A stretch of DNA of 64,000 bases from Schistosoma mansoni (Eukaryota; Platyhelminthes; Trematoda; Strigeidida; Schistosomatidae), in contig NC_031495.1 of NCBI RefSeq assembly GCF_000237925.1, positions 1-64,000 on the forward strand, written 5' to 3'. The translations under genes and the position numbers were made by a program. This document shows, piece after piece, positions 13,101 through 23,969 of this stretch. The first letter of the stretch is position 1, and the number at the start of each line of letters is the position of its first letter. The notes under the pieces were generated by a model that saw nothing but the letters and a program-made list of their open reading frames with translations, was not told the DNA's origin and made no database searches.

Positions 13101-16100
13101 TTAACGTATGACTGATCCACTTCCAACGTATTTTCCTAATTTGCTCTTCGTCTGGAAGCTGGTTTGTCTTCTCCCATAAAATGCTGTTGTTGATGGTATC
13201 CGGCCAATGAATGTTGGGTATTTTGCGTAGACAACTGTTTATAAATACTTGTACCTTCTTGACAATGGTTGTAGTAGTTCTCCACGTTTCAGCTCCGTAC
13301 AGTAGAACTAACTGTCTTGATGTTCGTATTGAAGATTCTCACTTTGAAATTAGTTGACAGTTGTTTGGAGTTCCATGTTCTTCAATTGTAGGGATGCGGT
13401 CCTTGCTTTGCCAATCCTCGCCTTTACGTCTGCATCAGATCCTCCTTGTTCATCAATGATGCTTCCCAGGTACGTGAATGTTTCCACATCTTCCAGAGTT
13501 TCTCCATCAAGTGTGATTGGGTTGTTGTTCTCAGTGTTGTATTTGAGGACCTTGCTTTTTCCTTTGTGTATGTTGAGGCCTATTGATGCAGAGGCTGCTG
13601 CTGCATTAGTTGTCTTCATCTGTATTTGTTCGTGTGTATGGGATAGGAGGTCTGGGTCATCTGCGAAGTCCAAGTCGTCTAATTGATTATGATCTGTTCA
13701 TTGTATTCCGTGCATCCCCTCAGATGTCGAGGTCTTCATAATGCAGTCAGTCACCAGAAGAAAGAGGAAGGGGGAGAGTAGACAGCCTTGTCTGACTCCG
13801 GTCCTTACTGGAAATGCATCTGTCAGCTGTCCTTCATGCACAACTCTGCACTGTAGTCCGTCGTATGAGTTCCGGATAATGTTAACAATCTTTTCAGGAA
13901 CTCCATAGTGTCGAAGAATTTTCCGAGATGTTCTCCCGTCCACACTCAAACGCTTCCTCAAAGTCAATGAAGTCGATGTATAGTGACGAATTCCATTCAA
14001 TTGATTGTTCCACGATGATCTGTAGTGTCGCATTTCGGTCTATGCACGACCGATCCTTACGGAATCCAGCCTGTTGATCTTGAGGTCGAGTGTCTAATGC
14101 ATCTTTCATCCGGTTCAGCAACACTCTGTTGAAAACTTTTCCTGGTACTGACAGCAAACTGATGCCTCTGTAATTCTCACATTTGCTCAGATCTCCTTTC
14201 TTTGGTATCTTGATGAGGTATCCTTCTTTCCAGTTCGTTGGCATTTGTTCTTCATCCCAAATCTTCTTGAATAGAAGGTGAAGCATGTTTGCAGTTACTT
14301 CAGTGTTTGACTTCAGTGCTTCAGCTGGTGTATTGTCAGGTTCTGATGCCTTCCCATTCTTAATGCGTTCGATGGCCATCTTGATTTCCTCGGTCGTTGG
14401 TGGAGTGACAGATATAGGAAGGTGTGTGCTGCTTCGATGTCCGGTGAATTCAATAGAGCTCCCTCGAAGTATTCTACCCATCTTTTTCTCTGTTCTTGAA
14501 TCTCCGTGATTGTCTTTCCCTCTTTGTCCTTGACTGGTCTCTCCGGTTTGTTATATCTCCCTGCTAGTTTCTTCGTCGTATCATATAGTTGTTTCAAATT
14601 CCCTACTCTTGCAGCTTTTTCTGCCGTTGTTGCTAGTTCTCCCATGTATTTCTGCTTGTCGGCTTTAATGTTTTTCTTCACTTGCTTGTTTGCTTCTGCG
14701 CACTCTACTTGCGCCTTGACTTTCTCTGCTCGTGTTCGACTGCTTTTAATTGCTGTCTTCTTGTTCTTCCTTTCTTGAATCTTGTCCAGCTTTCCCAAAG
14801 AGATCCATTCCTTTATGATAATGCTTCTTGCGACCCAGAACCTCCTGACACGTCGAAGTTAGTGCTTCTTTGATTCCTTTCCAGTTGTCCTCCATCGTAG
14901 TTTCTTGTTCTTTCAGTAGATCCTGTAAAGCTTGGAACCTGTTGTTGGGAGTTATCTTGACTTGGTCGAGTTTTTTACTACCTCGAAGGAAGGCTGTATT
15001 GAACCTTTGTAATGCTGTTTCTCCAGTTGTCCAGTGTTTCTTTAGCTTCAGTTTCATCTTGGCCACAACCAGGTGGTGGTCTGAAACTATACCAGCTCCT
15101 TTCCTGGTTCCCACACCTTCCATTATCCTTCGGAGTTTTTCGTTGATACAAATATGATCTATCTGGTTCTCTGTGGTGTGGTCCGGTGAGATCCATGTAG
15201 CTTTATGTATGCGTTTGTGTGGAAATATTGTACCGCCTATAACCAATTTGTTGAATGCACATAGATTTGCAAATCTCTTCCAATTTTCATTTCTCTCTCC
15301 TAGTCCATGTCGTCCAATTATATCTTCATGTCCTGTGTTGCCCACTGCGACTTTAACATTTAGATCCCCCATTAGGATAGTGAGGTCCCTTCTTAAGCAC
15401 TTAGCTATGATTGCTTGCAGCCTCCCATAAAACTGATCTATATCGTCGTCGTTGCTATCGTCCGTGGGTACATAACATTGGATAACATTCATTGTGATCC
15501 CTTCCTTCTTTGTTTTGAATGATGCTTTGATAGTTCTGAACCCATGAGATTCCCATTCTACAAGTGCATTTCGTGCTTCTGTGGACAAGCATTAGAGCAA
15601 CTCCCTGAGTGTGTGGCGCATTTTCCTCTTCGTGACCGGAGTACAGCAGCATCTCTCCCGTATCTGGCCTTTGCTGTCCAGTTTGTGTCCAATGGGTTTC
15701 GCTGATTCCAAGTATGCCAATTTGTCTGTTCTCATTTCCATTGCTATCTGACTGATCTTCCCGGTCTCCCACATTGTCCGGACATTCCGTGTACCTATAA
15801 AAATTGTTGCTCTGGTTGTGAGAAGGGGCATCGGCCTCGTGACTTCCAAAGAATCTCGGCTTTCATCCTGAGGCGTCATAATTCTTCCTTCAACTTGGAG
15901 GGCAGAGTTTAAATTATTTTTTCTGGTTAGCGTTTTTTAGCGAGTTGGTTTTTTACGGGATGGGGTTGCTGATCTCATGCCCAACCCTCCTTCTTTACCC
16001 GGGCTTGGGACTGACAGTAACTCTAGCAGAGCTACAGGCGGAGTTTTTTTTATCTGTACACTTATTTGAATATGTGTTTAATCTGAAGTGCCTTCGCTTA

Positions 16101-19100
16101 TTTTTCTTGCCGTCGTATATTTGTACACTTAACTCTGTTCAAAGTATTTACCTTAACTATTGGATATACATTACTCTTACAGTAATGATATTGATATTAT
16201 GTTCCGTATTGAGGTTTACTTTAATCACAGTATACATGTTTTCATGCTTAATTTATAGTTAATAGTAAGTGTGATACACTCTTCAAAATTATTAAGTCGC
16301 AGAAATTAATTCTCAATTTTAAAACCTCTGGGAAGGAAACTAAAACCTAAAACGTCTTTAGTTAAAAGTATTTGCTGTTTAACTGACGTTGGATTTTATT
16401 ACTGTATGACCTATTTGATTACATTTATTGCTTTTTTTAATAAAATAGCAGTGATCCTCTCGCTTGGTCACTTTTTTGTAGCTCTGTGCATTGCCTTAGA
16501 TTTTGTTGTGACATTTATAAAAAAATTATAAAGTTTGATCGTAATCAGTGATCGAAGGAGAAGCGCACAGTAATAAACAAGACTTATTCTCTGCTGTTCC
16601 TTTTCGTTTGCACATATTGAAACTGCCAAGTTTTTTATTAATAGCTTTTTATGACGGGACTTTATTCTTATGGCAGATATATAAGCAATATCATTGAACC
16701 TCATTTGAGGGAAGGAAAAACCAAAGCACATTGCTTTCGAACGTTCTTATCATAATAAGCTTTAAACCCTGGTAGTTATACCGTTGTAAATGAGGAAAAG
16801 AATATCTGTAGACAAAAGGTGAATAACTATGGCTCACTATTTACGAAAAAACGTTGTTTAGCTGGATCTCTTTTGAAACATATTCGATAACATAATTCTC
16901 AAAGCAATAATTTTATTTCCGTTTCAGCCATTCAACGCAACGATATTGTAGCATTAAATAATCAGTTTTTGTGCAACTTTGGTTTCACGATTGATTGGGA
17001 ACAGATTTTTGAAGACAACCGTAAACAAATGTTTATACCGGATCGAAAAGAAAAAACAGTTTCTCACGCCGGTTGTGATATTGGTGAGTTCATCGTACCT
17101 TTTTATTTCTTTATGATTATTGATTGACATGTTGCTTGATGAGTGTATGATAAAATCAGAATCTTATTGCTTATTATTGTGTTGTGACCTATCAGTTTTG
17201 CAACAGATTTTTCTTTTTCTTGGACAAGTATTTAAATCTAATTATCAACCGTATTTTCGTTGCTTTTGTTGCTTTAATTTCCTCAGCTCTACGAAAATAC
17301 ACTGATGGTAGGTGATGCTTGCTAATCGTACAGAGTAATTTGAATGATATTCACCTGGGGAATCAAAAATATTTCATATCTGGAAGTCTATTTTTGGTTT
17401 TGCCTGCAACTACACAATTTTGTTTTACAGTACATAATTTTAATCATGCTTCTTTAGAAAAAACAAGTATGGGTTAAAGCTATTATGCTTTTTATTTTAA
17501 TTACACACCTAATCTTAAGCCTACATGTAAAGGCTTTATAAATGGTGGTTTTAGGGCCCATTGGCTTGTATACATAAATTTAGTTAAAAATTCTGAAGTC
17601 ATTATTAAAAGGTTTAGTGAAAAAATGATAAGGCAGAGCGGTTTGAACAACGTTCGTAGGAGACAGAATTTTAATATTTCATCTATTTGTGGTTTCGGCC
17701 ACCATTATCCTGAAAAGTCCTATTATTGCGATAAAACCACTTGCTACAAAACTTAATCTTATCTTCTTGAGCGAGTGTATAGTTTTAGGCTTTCACAAGA
17801 GATTAGGATTCTTAGAACGAATAATTGAGGACTAATTTGAGTTCAATTTTTGATTTGCCCAAAATAACATTTTTTTCAAACTTGGTGAATAAATTTCGTT
17901 CATATAAATACACAGTTTGCTTATGTTTCAATACCTCTCGACGTTATTGTGCATGAAGCAGTCCATTTTTGTATACTGGAATGATTAAGGGTAAACAGTA
18001 TTTGATTAAAATTAAAATGTTAAAATACCAAAGGTTTTGTCGCGTTTTAATTATTTCCCTCTTATATGCAAACTCGTCTCTTATCTTGACATTGCATGAA
18101 TTATATATTAAGCAACAGCATGAAATTGAACGTTTCTGGTTTAGATAACATTTCTCGGGTTTGTCTAAGGTGTATTTAACTAGATCAACTTTATATACAC
18201 TTGTGATTGCTTTGAAATACAGTGCGAGAGACATATTGGTAACTTATAAGTTTTTTCAGTACTTCTTGATGTATTTTTTATTCTATCATCTACGATCTTT
18301 GATTTTGGGGCCCCAATGGTTCTCATTTGTGAATTGAGTTTCATATTCGGTCATATTGATATCTTTATTGACCTTTTTAACATTTTTATTATCAGTTTGA
18401 TTACATTATACAAATACTCCTATGATTTAACAAATTTATGTGATCTTCATCCTCAGGATACTAATTTTGTGTAGTTGAACCAATAAATGCGAAATACAAA
18501 GCCCTTGTAGGAAATTAAAGTTATCTCGCAATTGTTTAACTACAGTTAGCTTGGTTTCACATTAACTGAGTAATAAAAAAAATTACTCCTATTAACTCAT
18601 AAACACCGGTAGAAATATTAACCTTAATTAGGAAGACCTAAGTTATTGAGGAAAAGAAAAGTGTAGGTCCTTATTGCGACAATGATACTCCTACCTATCC
18701 CTTGACTACTTTGATAGAACCAAATTTTTATTTTGTTGATAATCAATGTAGTGGGCATTTTGGGAGGAAATAATTTCCAAAGAAAAAATGATTATTCGAC
18801 GGAATATCAAAAAATGTTACGTTTTACAAAAGGTCAAAAGGGTTCTTCCAAGGTTTACTAATTTATGAACAATTATCAAGAATATCCGAATTCACTTTCA
18901 AATTCTTTTGTTAGTGTCAAGGAAACGACTGTATCTTTGAAAGACATTCTTAAGAATCAACATAACGCAGTTTTTATATGTTAAAATAAAGCTAGCATGG
19001 ACTAAAAACGATGATATTACTTCTTTAACCGCTTATAATTTCCAGTACGATATATCACTTTGAAGCATTATTGATCTAATTGCAGACTCCATAAACAAAA

Positions 19101-22100
19101 GAATCATAAGCAGAGTTAGAAGGTGTGGGGAATAATACATATACAAAAAAATAACATTTAGTAGAAACTTCTGTCACAAAATTAAGGATGAATATTCACT
19201 AATTTATTGCATTTGGTTATACTGTAACTGCTTGGCTTGTCATAAGTCAGTGTTTATATAAGTATCATAAAGCATTAAAGCGTGTTGATGGCAAAATGTT
19301 ATCCTCTAAATATTACCCCTCGTAATCTAACCAAGTGCATCGGTAAATTGTTGACCTCAGTTCATATTAAATTGGAGTTGATATGGTACGGAGTACAACC
19401 ATTAAAAACTTTAGAGGCCTATCAAAAATAAGTTACTAATGAACACGTATGACTAATAGCGAAAGTAACCCATTGTGTCATCAAAGAAGAATTATTAATA
19501 ACTCAGTTGGATTGTTTTTAATTACGAGGAGACAGCCATTCTGACATGAGAACATGATGTACGGTTTTGATCACCTTTTTGTCGAGAGTTTTCATACCGG
19601 AAAAGTAGCATTTTGTGGAACAATGTATATGTTCTACAAAATTATTGTGAATTTTTTTTATCCACCTGACCACTGTCAATACTTCTGCAAAAAGGGTTAT
19701 TCTTAATGTTAGGAGTTTTAATAAAAATGTCCGATTTTGAGTCTGTATTAGTGCTTTTAACTGGGATTAATTGAACTGAAAACTGACAATTTCTCGGTCT
19801 GTTTCTAGAAATGGACATAAAGATTNNNNNNNNNNNNNNNNNNNNNNNNNNNNNNNNNNNNNNNNNNNNNNNNNNNNNNNNNNNNNNNNNNNNNNNNNNN
19901 NNNNNNNNNNNNNNNNNNNNNNNNNNNNNNNNNNNNNNNNNNNNNNNNNNNNNNNNNNNNNNNNNNNNNNNNNNNNNNNNNNNNNNNNNNNNNNNNNNNN
20001 NNNNNNNNNNNNNNNNNNNNNNNNNTGGCGGCTCGTCTTCAAATTGATACAGCATCCGATATTACTCTAGTGTCTAGAGAGACGTATAACTTGCTGGGAA
20101 AGCCGCCAATGAAGCCATCGAAAAAACGGCTAAAAATGCATCTGGAGGCATACCAAAACTAATTGGCGAATTACAATGTGAATTTTCCTTCAATGGAAAT
20201 AACTGTAAAGGGGTATGTTATCTAACAGAACGACCGAACCTTGATCTACTTGGTCTAGATATGTTAGAAAAGCTTGGATTAATGGATATACCCATCAACA
20301 GCGTGTGTAACGTGTCGTGTCCATCATTAGACACCACCTCATATGCAAAAAAGACAGGTGAAAAGGTTCTAGAAAATCTTAAGAGAAAATTCGCCGCTGT
20401 TTTCCAGAATAGCCTTCGTCACTGCACTAAAGTGAAAGCTCATTTACCCCTGAAACCAGATGCCAAACCGATTTTTCGCCCGAGACGTCCTGTGCCATAT
20501 GCTGCTCGATCAGGAAAAGGAAGCTCTGGCAATCATTTTTGCTGTCAAAAGATTTCATAAAATGCTTTACGGCCGTAAGTTCACTCTGTTGACAGACCAC
20601 AAACCACTGATTGCAATATTCGGTTCCAAGAAAGGGATTCCTGTCTACACAGCTAACAGACTACAGCGTTGGGCAATAATGCTTTCGAGCTACTACTTTA
20701 ACATAAGGTATCAATCAACCAATACTATCGGTCAAGCCGATGCCCTCTCACGACTTATTGGAGCTCAACATCCTGGACCGGAGGACATGATCATTGCCTC
20801 GATATCAGTTGATCCAGAAATACGGAGTGTAGTAGCGGCGGCAATCCGAAACACTCCAGTGTCGTCAGATGAAGTCAGAAAAGAGACTCTTCGAGACCTG
20901 TTCTACAAGAAGTCAGAAAGTTCCACCTAGAAGGGTGGCCCTCGAAGATTAGTTCAACAGAACTTCAGCAGTTTTATCAGCGCAGATTATCTCTTTCAAT
21001 CATCGACGATTGTCTCATGTTTGCTGAACGTGTTATAATCCCAAAGAAGTTGCAACCGGCAGTCCTCGAACAGCTGCATGCAGGACATCCTGGAATAAAC
21101 CGCATGAAGCTCTAGCACGAAGTTATGTATACTGGCCACAATTAGATATCCAACTCGAGCAGCTATCCCGTTCGTGTACAAAATGTGCATTGGCAGCAAA
21201 AGCACCACGAAAAGCAGAGTTGCAATCATGGCCGATACCACAGTCACCGTGGCAGCGTATACATTTAGACTTCGCTGGTCCATTCCATGGACAAACTTAC
21301 CTTCTGGTAGTTGATGCATACAGCAAGTGGCCGGAAATTTTCATTATGGAACATCCAACAGCAAGCTGCACAGTTAGAAAACTGCGGCAATTATTCAGTC
21401 GTTTCGGGGTTCCAGAACAAGTAGTCAGCGACAACGGCACACAATTTACATCATCTATCTTTTCAGAATTTTGTCAGCAGAACGGAATCAGGCACATCCG
21501 AACACCTCCATTCCATCCGCAATCAAACGGCCAGGTAGAACGTTTTGTTGGTACGTTCAAAAATGCTCTAAAAAAATCAAGAGGGGAGGGTACCACCGAC
21601 GAGATCTTAGAGAGGTTCCTGTTTATCTACCGTTCTACACCGAACCCTCAAACAACAAATGGGGTCTCTCCAGCGGAAGCGTTACTTGGCAGAAAAATAA
21701 GGACACATTTCGATGTCATCCGTCCGACGCTAGCTCGTGAGCCCCAATGAAACTTATCGATGGAAAAGCAGTTCAATCGACACCATGGGGCACAAAGACG
21801 ATTGTTCACGGTGGGTCAAAAAGTACTTGCTATGGACTATCGTGGTAAATATCCTACATGGACAGCTGGTCGGATCGTGAGAAAGAAAGGGAATGTGGTT
21901 TATGAGGTGTCAGTTGGCTCAGAAGTTTGGATACGTCATGCTAACCAACTGAAAGCAACTTCGATAGCCAGCGGCAAGAATCGACATCGAATACCTCTTG
22001 ACGTTCTGCTAGACACCTTTGAAATCAAAACGCCTGGAACAGACAAGTCAGTTTCTGTGCAAGCAAAGAGTGACACAACTTCCTTATTGCCTAGACGATG

Positions 22101-23846
22101 GACAGGTCGAAAGCGCAGGCCAGTCACTCGGTTGCAGTTGGACCCTAGCACCAGATCCTACGAATCTGCTCAAGGGGGAGGTGTTAGTGGGATATAGATT
22201 GGATGTTTCATGCATGATGGTGTTGCTGCGCGCTGATTGGCTAATTCTAAACCGATCAGCCCGGGTATATTATTGGAGAAAAATCTATAAGCTTCTTATG
22301 TATATACTATAAATATATGAACGTTATTTAAACTATTGATTGCTGTTCACTTATCATTATCATTATCTTATTTTGAATACAATTTAATTCCTGTTCAACG
22401 TGTTCTGATTTTGGGGTCTTGTCGAGTGTCATCGTATAAGAATACTAAGCAATAGGAATAGCTGGGTTTTTATTAGCAAAAATACAATTATAACATAGGT
22501 ATCTGGAACTTTTAAGTTACTTTTAAAAGATTATAAATCATAGTCCCCATTCATTTGACTTTCCATGTTTATCAATGTTAAGCATCTCGGCAACTAAATC
22601 TTAGTATAAAACACAAACTCCCCGTCAGTGATTTTTGGTCTTCTCCCATAACTCCGAATATGATTGCTTCGTTGTCATAATACACTTTTACAGATTTCAC
22701 TAAACATATTTAACATTATTGTATAGCCCATCGTTGTGGTTTCGTTTTTTGTATATGTACGCGACTGTGCATTTCCTTTTTTCTTTGTTCATTTGATTAT
22801 TAAAAGTGAGGAGCGTATAAGGAATGGAGCGAAAAAGTTATTAAAAGCCAAGAACACAACTACTCAAGGTAGAATAGACAACTTTTTCACCTGTGTTCCA
22901 TCAAAAAGTGATGTAAGTACTGTTAATGGAGCCTTATTATTTGACATTTTTTTTATTCTATTTGGTTGCGAAGATGAACTCAAATCATCTGGTCTATAAT
23001 ATATAATAATGAATTGTGTAGCTTTGACGAACAAGTCTTCATTAACTTTTAACTCATATTACCACTTTGGCATTTGTTGTCATCTAGTTAAGTACTCTCG
23101 TTTAGTTTACTTTCGTGTGCTCAAGTTCATACTCGTTACTGTATAAACACGATTCTATCACTATTTTTACCTCTGAAAATGGTAAGCTCTCTTTACAAGA
23201 CCTTCGTTCTTCTCTTATTGCGATGTTTGTGAAGATATGCGGTTGAAGTCCTGTCTTTAAATTCCAGAAGCTACTAGTAGGTAAAAATGAAAAAGAGAGG
23301 GTTCCGTTCTAGGGTAAGTGTAAGATACGCCAGTGACTATTATTATTAGTGCGCCAGCAACTTTTTGTAATCTGCTGATCCATTGTTTTGAGATTTGTTT
23401 AGATTAAATGATGTCTGTGACCTCATGATAGTGATAGTAACTCTTGGAAGTACAAGTTTTCTTAGTAATTTGGGTACTTAGACCTTCAGATTTATGAAAT
23501 GCATATAGTTTGCTATTTGTGTACCAGCCTTATTCATCTAGATAATGCACCTTCTCAAGCTTATTCTTAATAGATAAAATAACAGAAAAGCATACGACAA
23601 TCTTATTGGTTATTTCATGTTTATTCGAATTATTGTTTGTGAAATTTTACGTATGTACACTTTCACATGTAAGTAAATGTTTCGGTATATGCTTGTCTCA
23701 TTCATTGGTTACTGTCCTTACTCTTTTCCTTGCAGTCATCCATGTCAACTCCCAACAGCAATAACAAAAAGGTATCCAACAGTGCATCCGATCGTAAACG
23801 TAAAAGTAACACTGGCGCATCGAACGGATACAAAAGGCCGAAATAA
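3879..23846 (+). CDS. FEN1: flap endonuclease 1 gene, interrupted in exon 3
   Basis: FEN1 is the structure-specific 5' nuclease that removes RNA-DNA flaps during Okazaki fragment maturation and long-patch base excision repair, working on PCNA. Recognised coding blocks are 3879-3960, 4005-4107, 8084-8166 plus 8286-8361 (one split exon), 11084-11220, 12411-12696, 22807-22912 and 23736-23846. Phases match between neighbouring blocks except at the damage described here. Catalytic residues by human numbering: D34, E158, E160, D179, D181 and D233 are present; position 86 is Glu instead of Asp. The PCNA box reads QGRIDNFF. About 20 residues between the DPSSIE and EERIRNG blocks (one short exon) were not found. 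Exon 3 carries a LINE insertion and an apparent one-base loss near its donor. The window therefore holds a broken copy, a broken allele or a misassembly of FEN1. The family call is secure; functionality is not supported. Confidence 0.9.
4108..5215. other. FEN1 intron 2, left part, nothing recognised
   Basis: Intronic sequence without a recognisable element. A short partial inverted similarity (GGGAGCTAAGGGTGAGGG near 4420 against CAGCTCCCTCACCCT near 4538) was seen but is imperfect. Confidence 0.5.
5216..7975 (-). mobile_element. RTE-clade LINE (SR2-like), decayed, in FEN1 intron 2
   Basis: Read on the minus strand from about 7975. The endonuclease begins with a [20 protein letters not shown] block near 7800 and continues with LSGDPV and an [16 protein letters not shown] motif (here [12 protein letters not shown]) near 7350. 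The RT follows: [20 protein letters not shown] (6700-6640), then [19 protein letters not shown] (6410-6350). The 3' UTR runs to a TGTGGCGCATATATA...GGTCAAATAAATAA end at 5216. Stops and frame shifts separate the blocks, so it is dead. The assignment to the schistosome SR2/RTE group rests on family motifs. It ends about 110 bp before FEN1 exon 3. Its 5690-7975 part is repeated at 26068-28353. Confidence 0.85.
5690..8166 (+). repeat. segmental duplication, copy 1
   Basis: This 2477-bp stretch recurs at 26068-28544 in the same orientation with a constant offset of 20378 and no length change. I saw only about five single-base differences (for example GAAACG/GAGACG near 7123 and AGAGCG/AGAGAG near 7465), so identity is about 99.8 percent. 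It covers most of the RTE relic, the intron 2 acceptor and the first 83 bp of FEN1 exon 3. The left boundary lies inside the RTE 3' UTR. The right boundary is where copy 1 jumps into LINE sequence. Confidence 0.95.
8084..8361 (+). CDS. FEN1: FEN1 exon 3, split by a LINE fragment
   Basis: The exon starts after TTTTAG with [17 protein letters not shown] and runs to EGKP at 8166. There 119 bp of minus-strand LINE sequence replace the expected coding sequence. FEN1 resumes at 8286-8290 (GTTTA) with [15 protein letters not shown] and ends at a GTGAGT donor at 8362. The missing middle ([14 protein letters not shown] up to KFSKRL) is present in the second copy at 28545-28666. Near the donor the frame needs one more base (CGG where CCGG would give GVPVVN) to join exon 4 in phase. 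Codon 86, a metal-binding Asp in FEN1, is GAA (Glu) at 8154-8156, as in copy 2. Confidence 0.85.
8167..8285 (-). mobile_element. 5'-truncated LINE remnant inside FEN1 exon 3
   Basis: These bases match 33391-33508 of the two-ORF LINE at 28667-35400, around its ORF2 start, with a few differences. The right edge is a LINE 5' truncation point followed directly by the target sequence GTTTA and FEN1 coding sequence. The left edge joins FEN1 codon CCA abruptly, so most of the inserted LINE and 122 bp of exon are absent here. Confidence 0.9.
8362..10179. other. FEN1 intron 3, nothing recognised
   Basis: About 1.8 kb of AT-rich intron. No element ends, RNA gene or conserved frame were seen. Confidence 0.5.
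10180..10256 (+). repeat. tRNA-Leu-like 3' half
   Basis: GTGGGTTCGAATCCCAC at 10219-10235 forms a perfect five-base-pair T-arm with a canonical loop, followed by TCCTGACA, which resembles the 3' acceptor strand of tRNA-Leu. No matching 5' acceptor strand or A box was found upstream, so this is not a tRNA gene. It lies immediately before a SINE copy and may be part of its head or a separate tRNA-derived fragment. Confidence 0.4.
10257..10790 (+). mobile_element. SINE-like element, RTE-tailed family (copy 1)
   Basis: Member of a roughly 530-bp non-coding family with further copies at 46522, 48421, 49703, 58893 and 61174 (the last on the minus strand). It begins with a CCAAAGGCCCTG-like start. 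It has a central GTTGTTTACGAAA...GGACGAAA block and a GGTGCATATATATCTG...TTGTACC...AAATAA 3' end. The 3' end is shared with the RTE LINE at 5216-5280 (read on the minus strand), which suggests that the LINE enzyme mobilised it. This copy is diverged and lies in FEN1 intron 3. Confidence 0.75.
11084..11220 (+). CDS. FEN1: FEN1 exon 4 (E158/E160 and D179/D181 metal ligands)
   Basis: Flanked by TTTCAG and GTAATT. It encodes [20 protein letters not shown] (the GEAEA motif carrying E158 and E160) and [10 protein letters not shown] (D179, D181), ending FSEA plus two bases. The frame is open throughout. The Ala in DALAFG replaces a Thr common in the family. Phase 2 at the end fits exon 5. Confidence 0.92.
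11221..12410. other. FEN1 intron 4, nothing recognised
   Basis: 1.19 kb of intron with no recognisable element or frame. Confidence 0.5.
12411..12696 (+). CDS. FEN1: FEN1 exon 5 (helix-two-turn-helix and D233)
   Basis: Starts after TATATAG, completing Arg from exon 4, then [37 protein letters not shown] holds metal ligand D233 and the helix-hairpin-helix DNA-binding loop (GIGPKKA). It ends DPSSIE at a GTATGT donor in phase 0. Length and sequence match the family closely. The next exon should encode about 20 residues before EERIRNG and was not found. Confidence 0.92.
12883..16043 (-). mobile_element. RTE-clade LINE, near full length, in FEN1 intron 5
   Basis: Read on the minus strand. The 5' UTR (16043 to about 15880) opens with a hairpin and the phrase GTCCCAAGCCCGGGTAAAG. 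The endonuclease runs from 15879 to about 14900 ([37 protein letters not shown]). The linker and RT follow: [69 protein letters not shown], then [16 protein letters not shown] near 13670. The C-terminal extension reaches about 12900, and a GTAAGTAAG tail ends the copy. At 3.16 kb it has the usual RTE length, but the single ORF is broken into several frames. It is the same family as 24895-25983 and the 5' UTR piece at 60205-60335. Confidence 0.9.
16044..16927. other. FEN1 intron 5, nothing recognised
   Basis: AT-rich intron between the RTE LINE and a possible exon. No feature seen. Confidence 0.5.
16928..17083 (+). CDS. possible orphan exon, family unknown
   Basis: A 156-nt open segment bounded by a good acceptor (CCGTTTCAG) and a strong donor (GTGAGTT). 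It encodes about 52 residues including [19 protein letters not shown] and [14 protein letters not shown]. Base composition is richer in GC than the surrounding intron. It does not match the missing FEN1 exon by length or sequence. It could be an exon of a nested or disrupted host gene, or chance. Confidence 0.3.
17084..19825. other. FEN1 intron 5, nothing recognised
   Basis: 2.7 kb of very AT-rich sequence up to the assembly gap. No exon, element end or RNA signature was identified. The missing FEN1 exon was looked for here without success. Confidence 0.45.
19826..20025. other. assembly gap of 200 N
   Basis: Exactly 200 N, a placeholder length. It lies immediately before recognisable Gypsy sequence inside FEN1. 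Confidence 1.
20026..22450 (+). mobile_element. Gypsy-type LTR retrotransposon relic
   Basis: Fossil element in FEN1 intron 5/6. Recognisable parts in order: a retropepsin-like segment ([11 protein letters not shown]), RNase H (LLTDHKPL...QADALSRL), an integrase core ([12 protein letters not shown]...VVSDNGTQF...QSNGQVERF), an integrase C-terminal segment, a purine-rich tract and a probable 3' LTR beginning TGTTAGTGGG near 22182. The LTR end near 22450 is uncertain. The left end runs into the assembly gap. The pol parts are fairly well preserved, which suggests a moderate age, but the element is broken in several places. Confidence 0.85.
22451..22806. other. FEN1 intron before exon 7, nothing recognised
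   Basis: Intronic sequence between the Gypsy LTR and FEN1 exon 7, without recognised features. Confidence 0.5.
22807..22912 (+). CDS. FEN1: FEN1 exon 7 with PCNA-interacting box
   Basis: Acceptor TTAAAAG, donor GTAAGT. It encodes (S)[19 protein letters not shown] and then QGRIDNFF, the FEN1 PIP box that docks on PCNA. It begins in phase 2, whereas exon 5 ends in phase 0. This fits one missing short exon between them. Confidence 0.9.
23736..23846 (+). CDS. FEN1: FEN1 last exon (basic C-terminal tail)
   Basis: Follows a TTGCAG acceptor in phase 0 after PSKSD. It encodes a Ser/Asn/Lys-rich tail ending ASNGYKRPK and TAA at 23844-23846. The lysine-rich end matches the nuclear localisation and DNA-binding tail usual for FEN1. 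Confidence 0.9.
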   Translation, partial: SSMSTPNSNNKKVSNSASDRKRKSNTGASNGYKRPK

Positions 23847-23963
23847 ATCAAATATCCCCACAATTCCCCCGAGACTGTGTCCGGTGAATTGTTACCACTT
23901 GTCAGTTTCATGTATCCTTCACTTGTGTATGTAATTTTTCATTATAGCTCATCAGATCTTTAG

Positions 23964-23969
23964 AATAAA
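23964..23969 (+). terminator. FEN1 poly(A) signal
   Basis: AATAAA lies 118 nt after the FEN1 stop codon, a normal spacing for 3' end formation. No other AATAAA was seen between the stop and this site. Confidence 0.6.
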
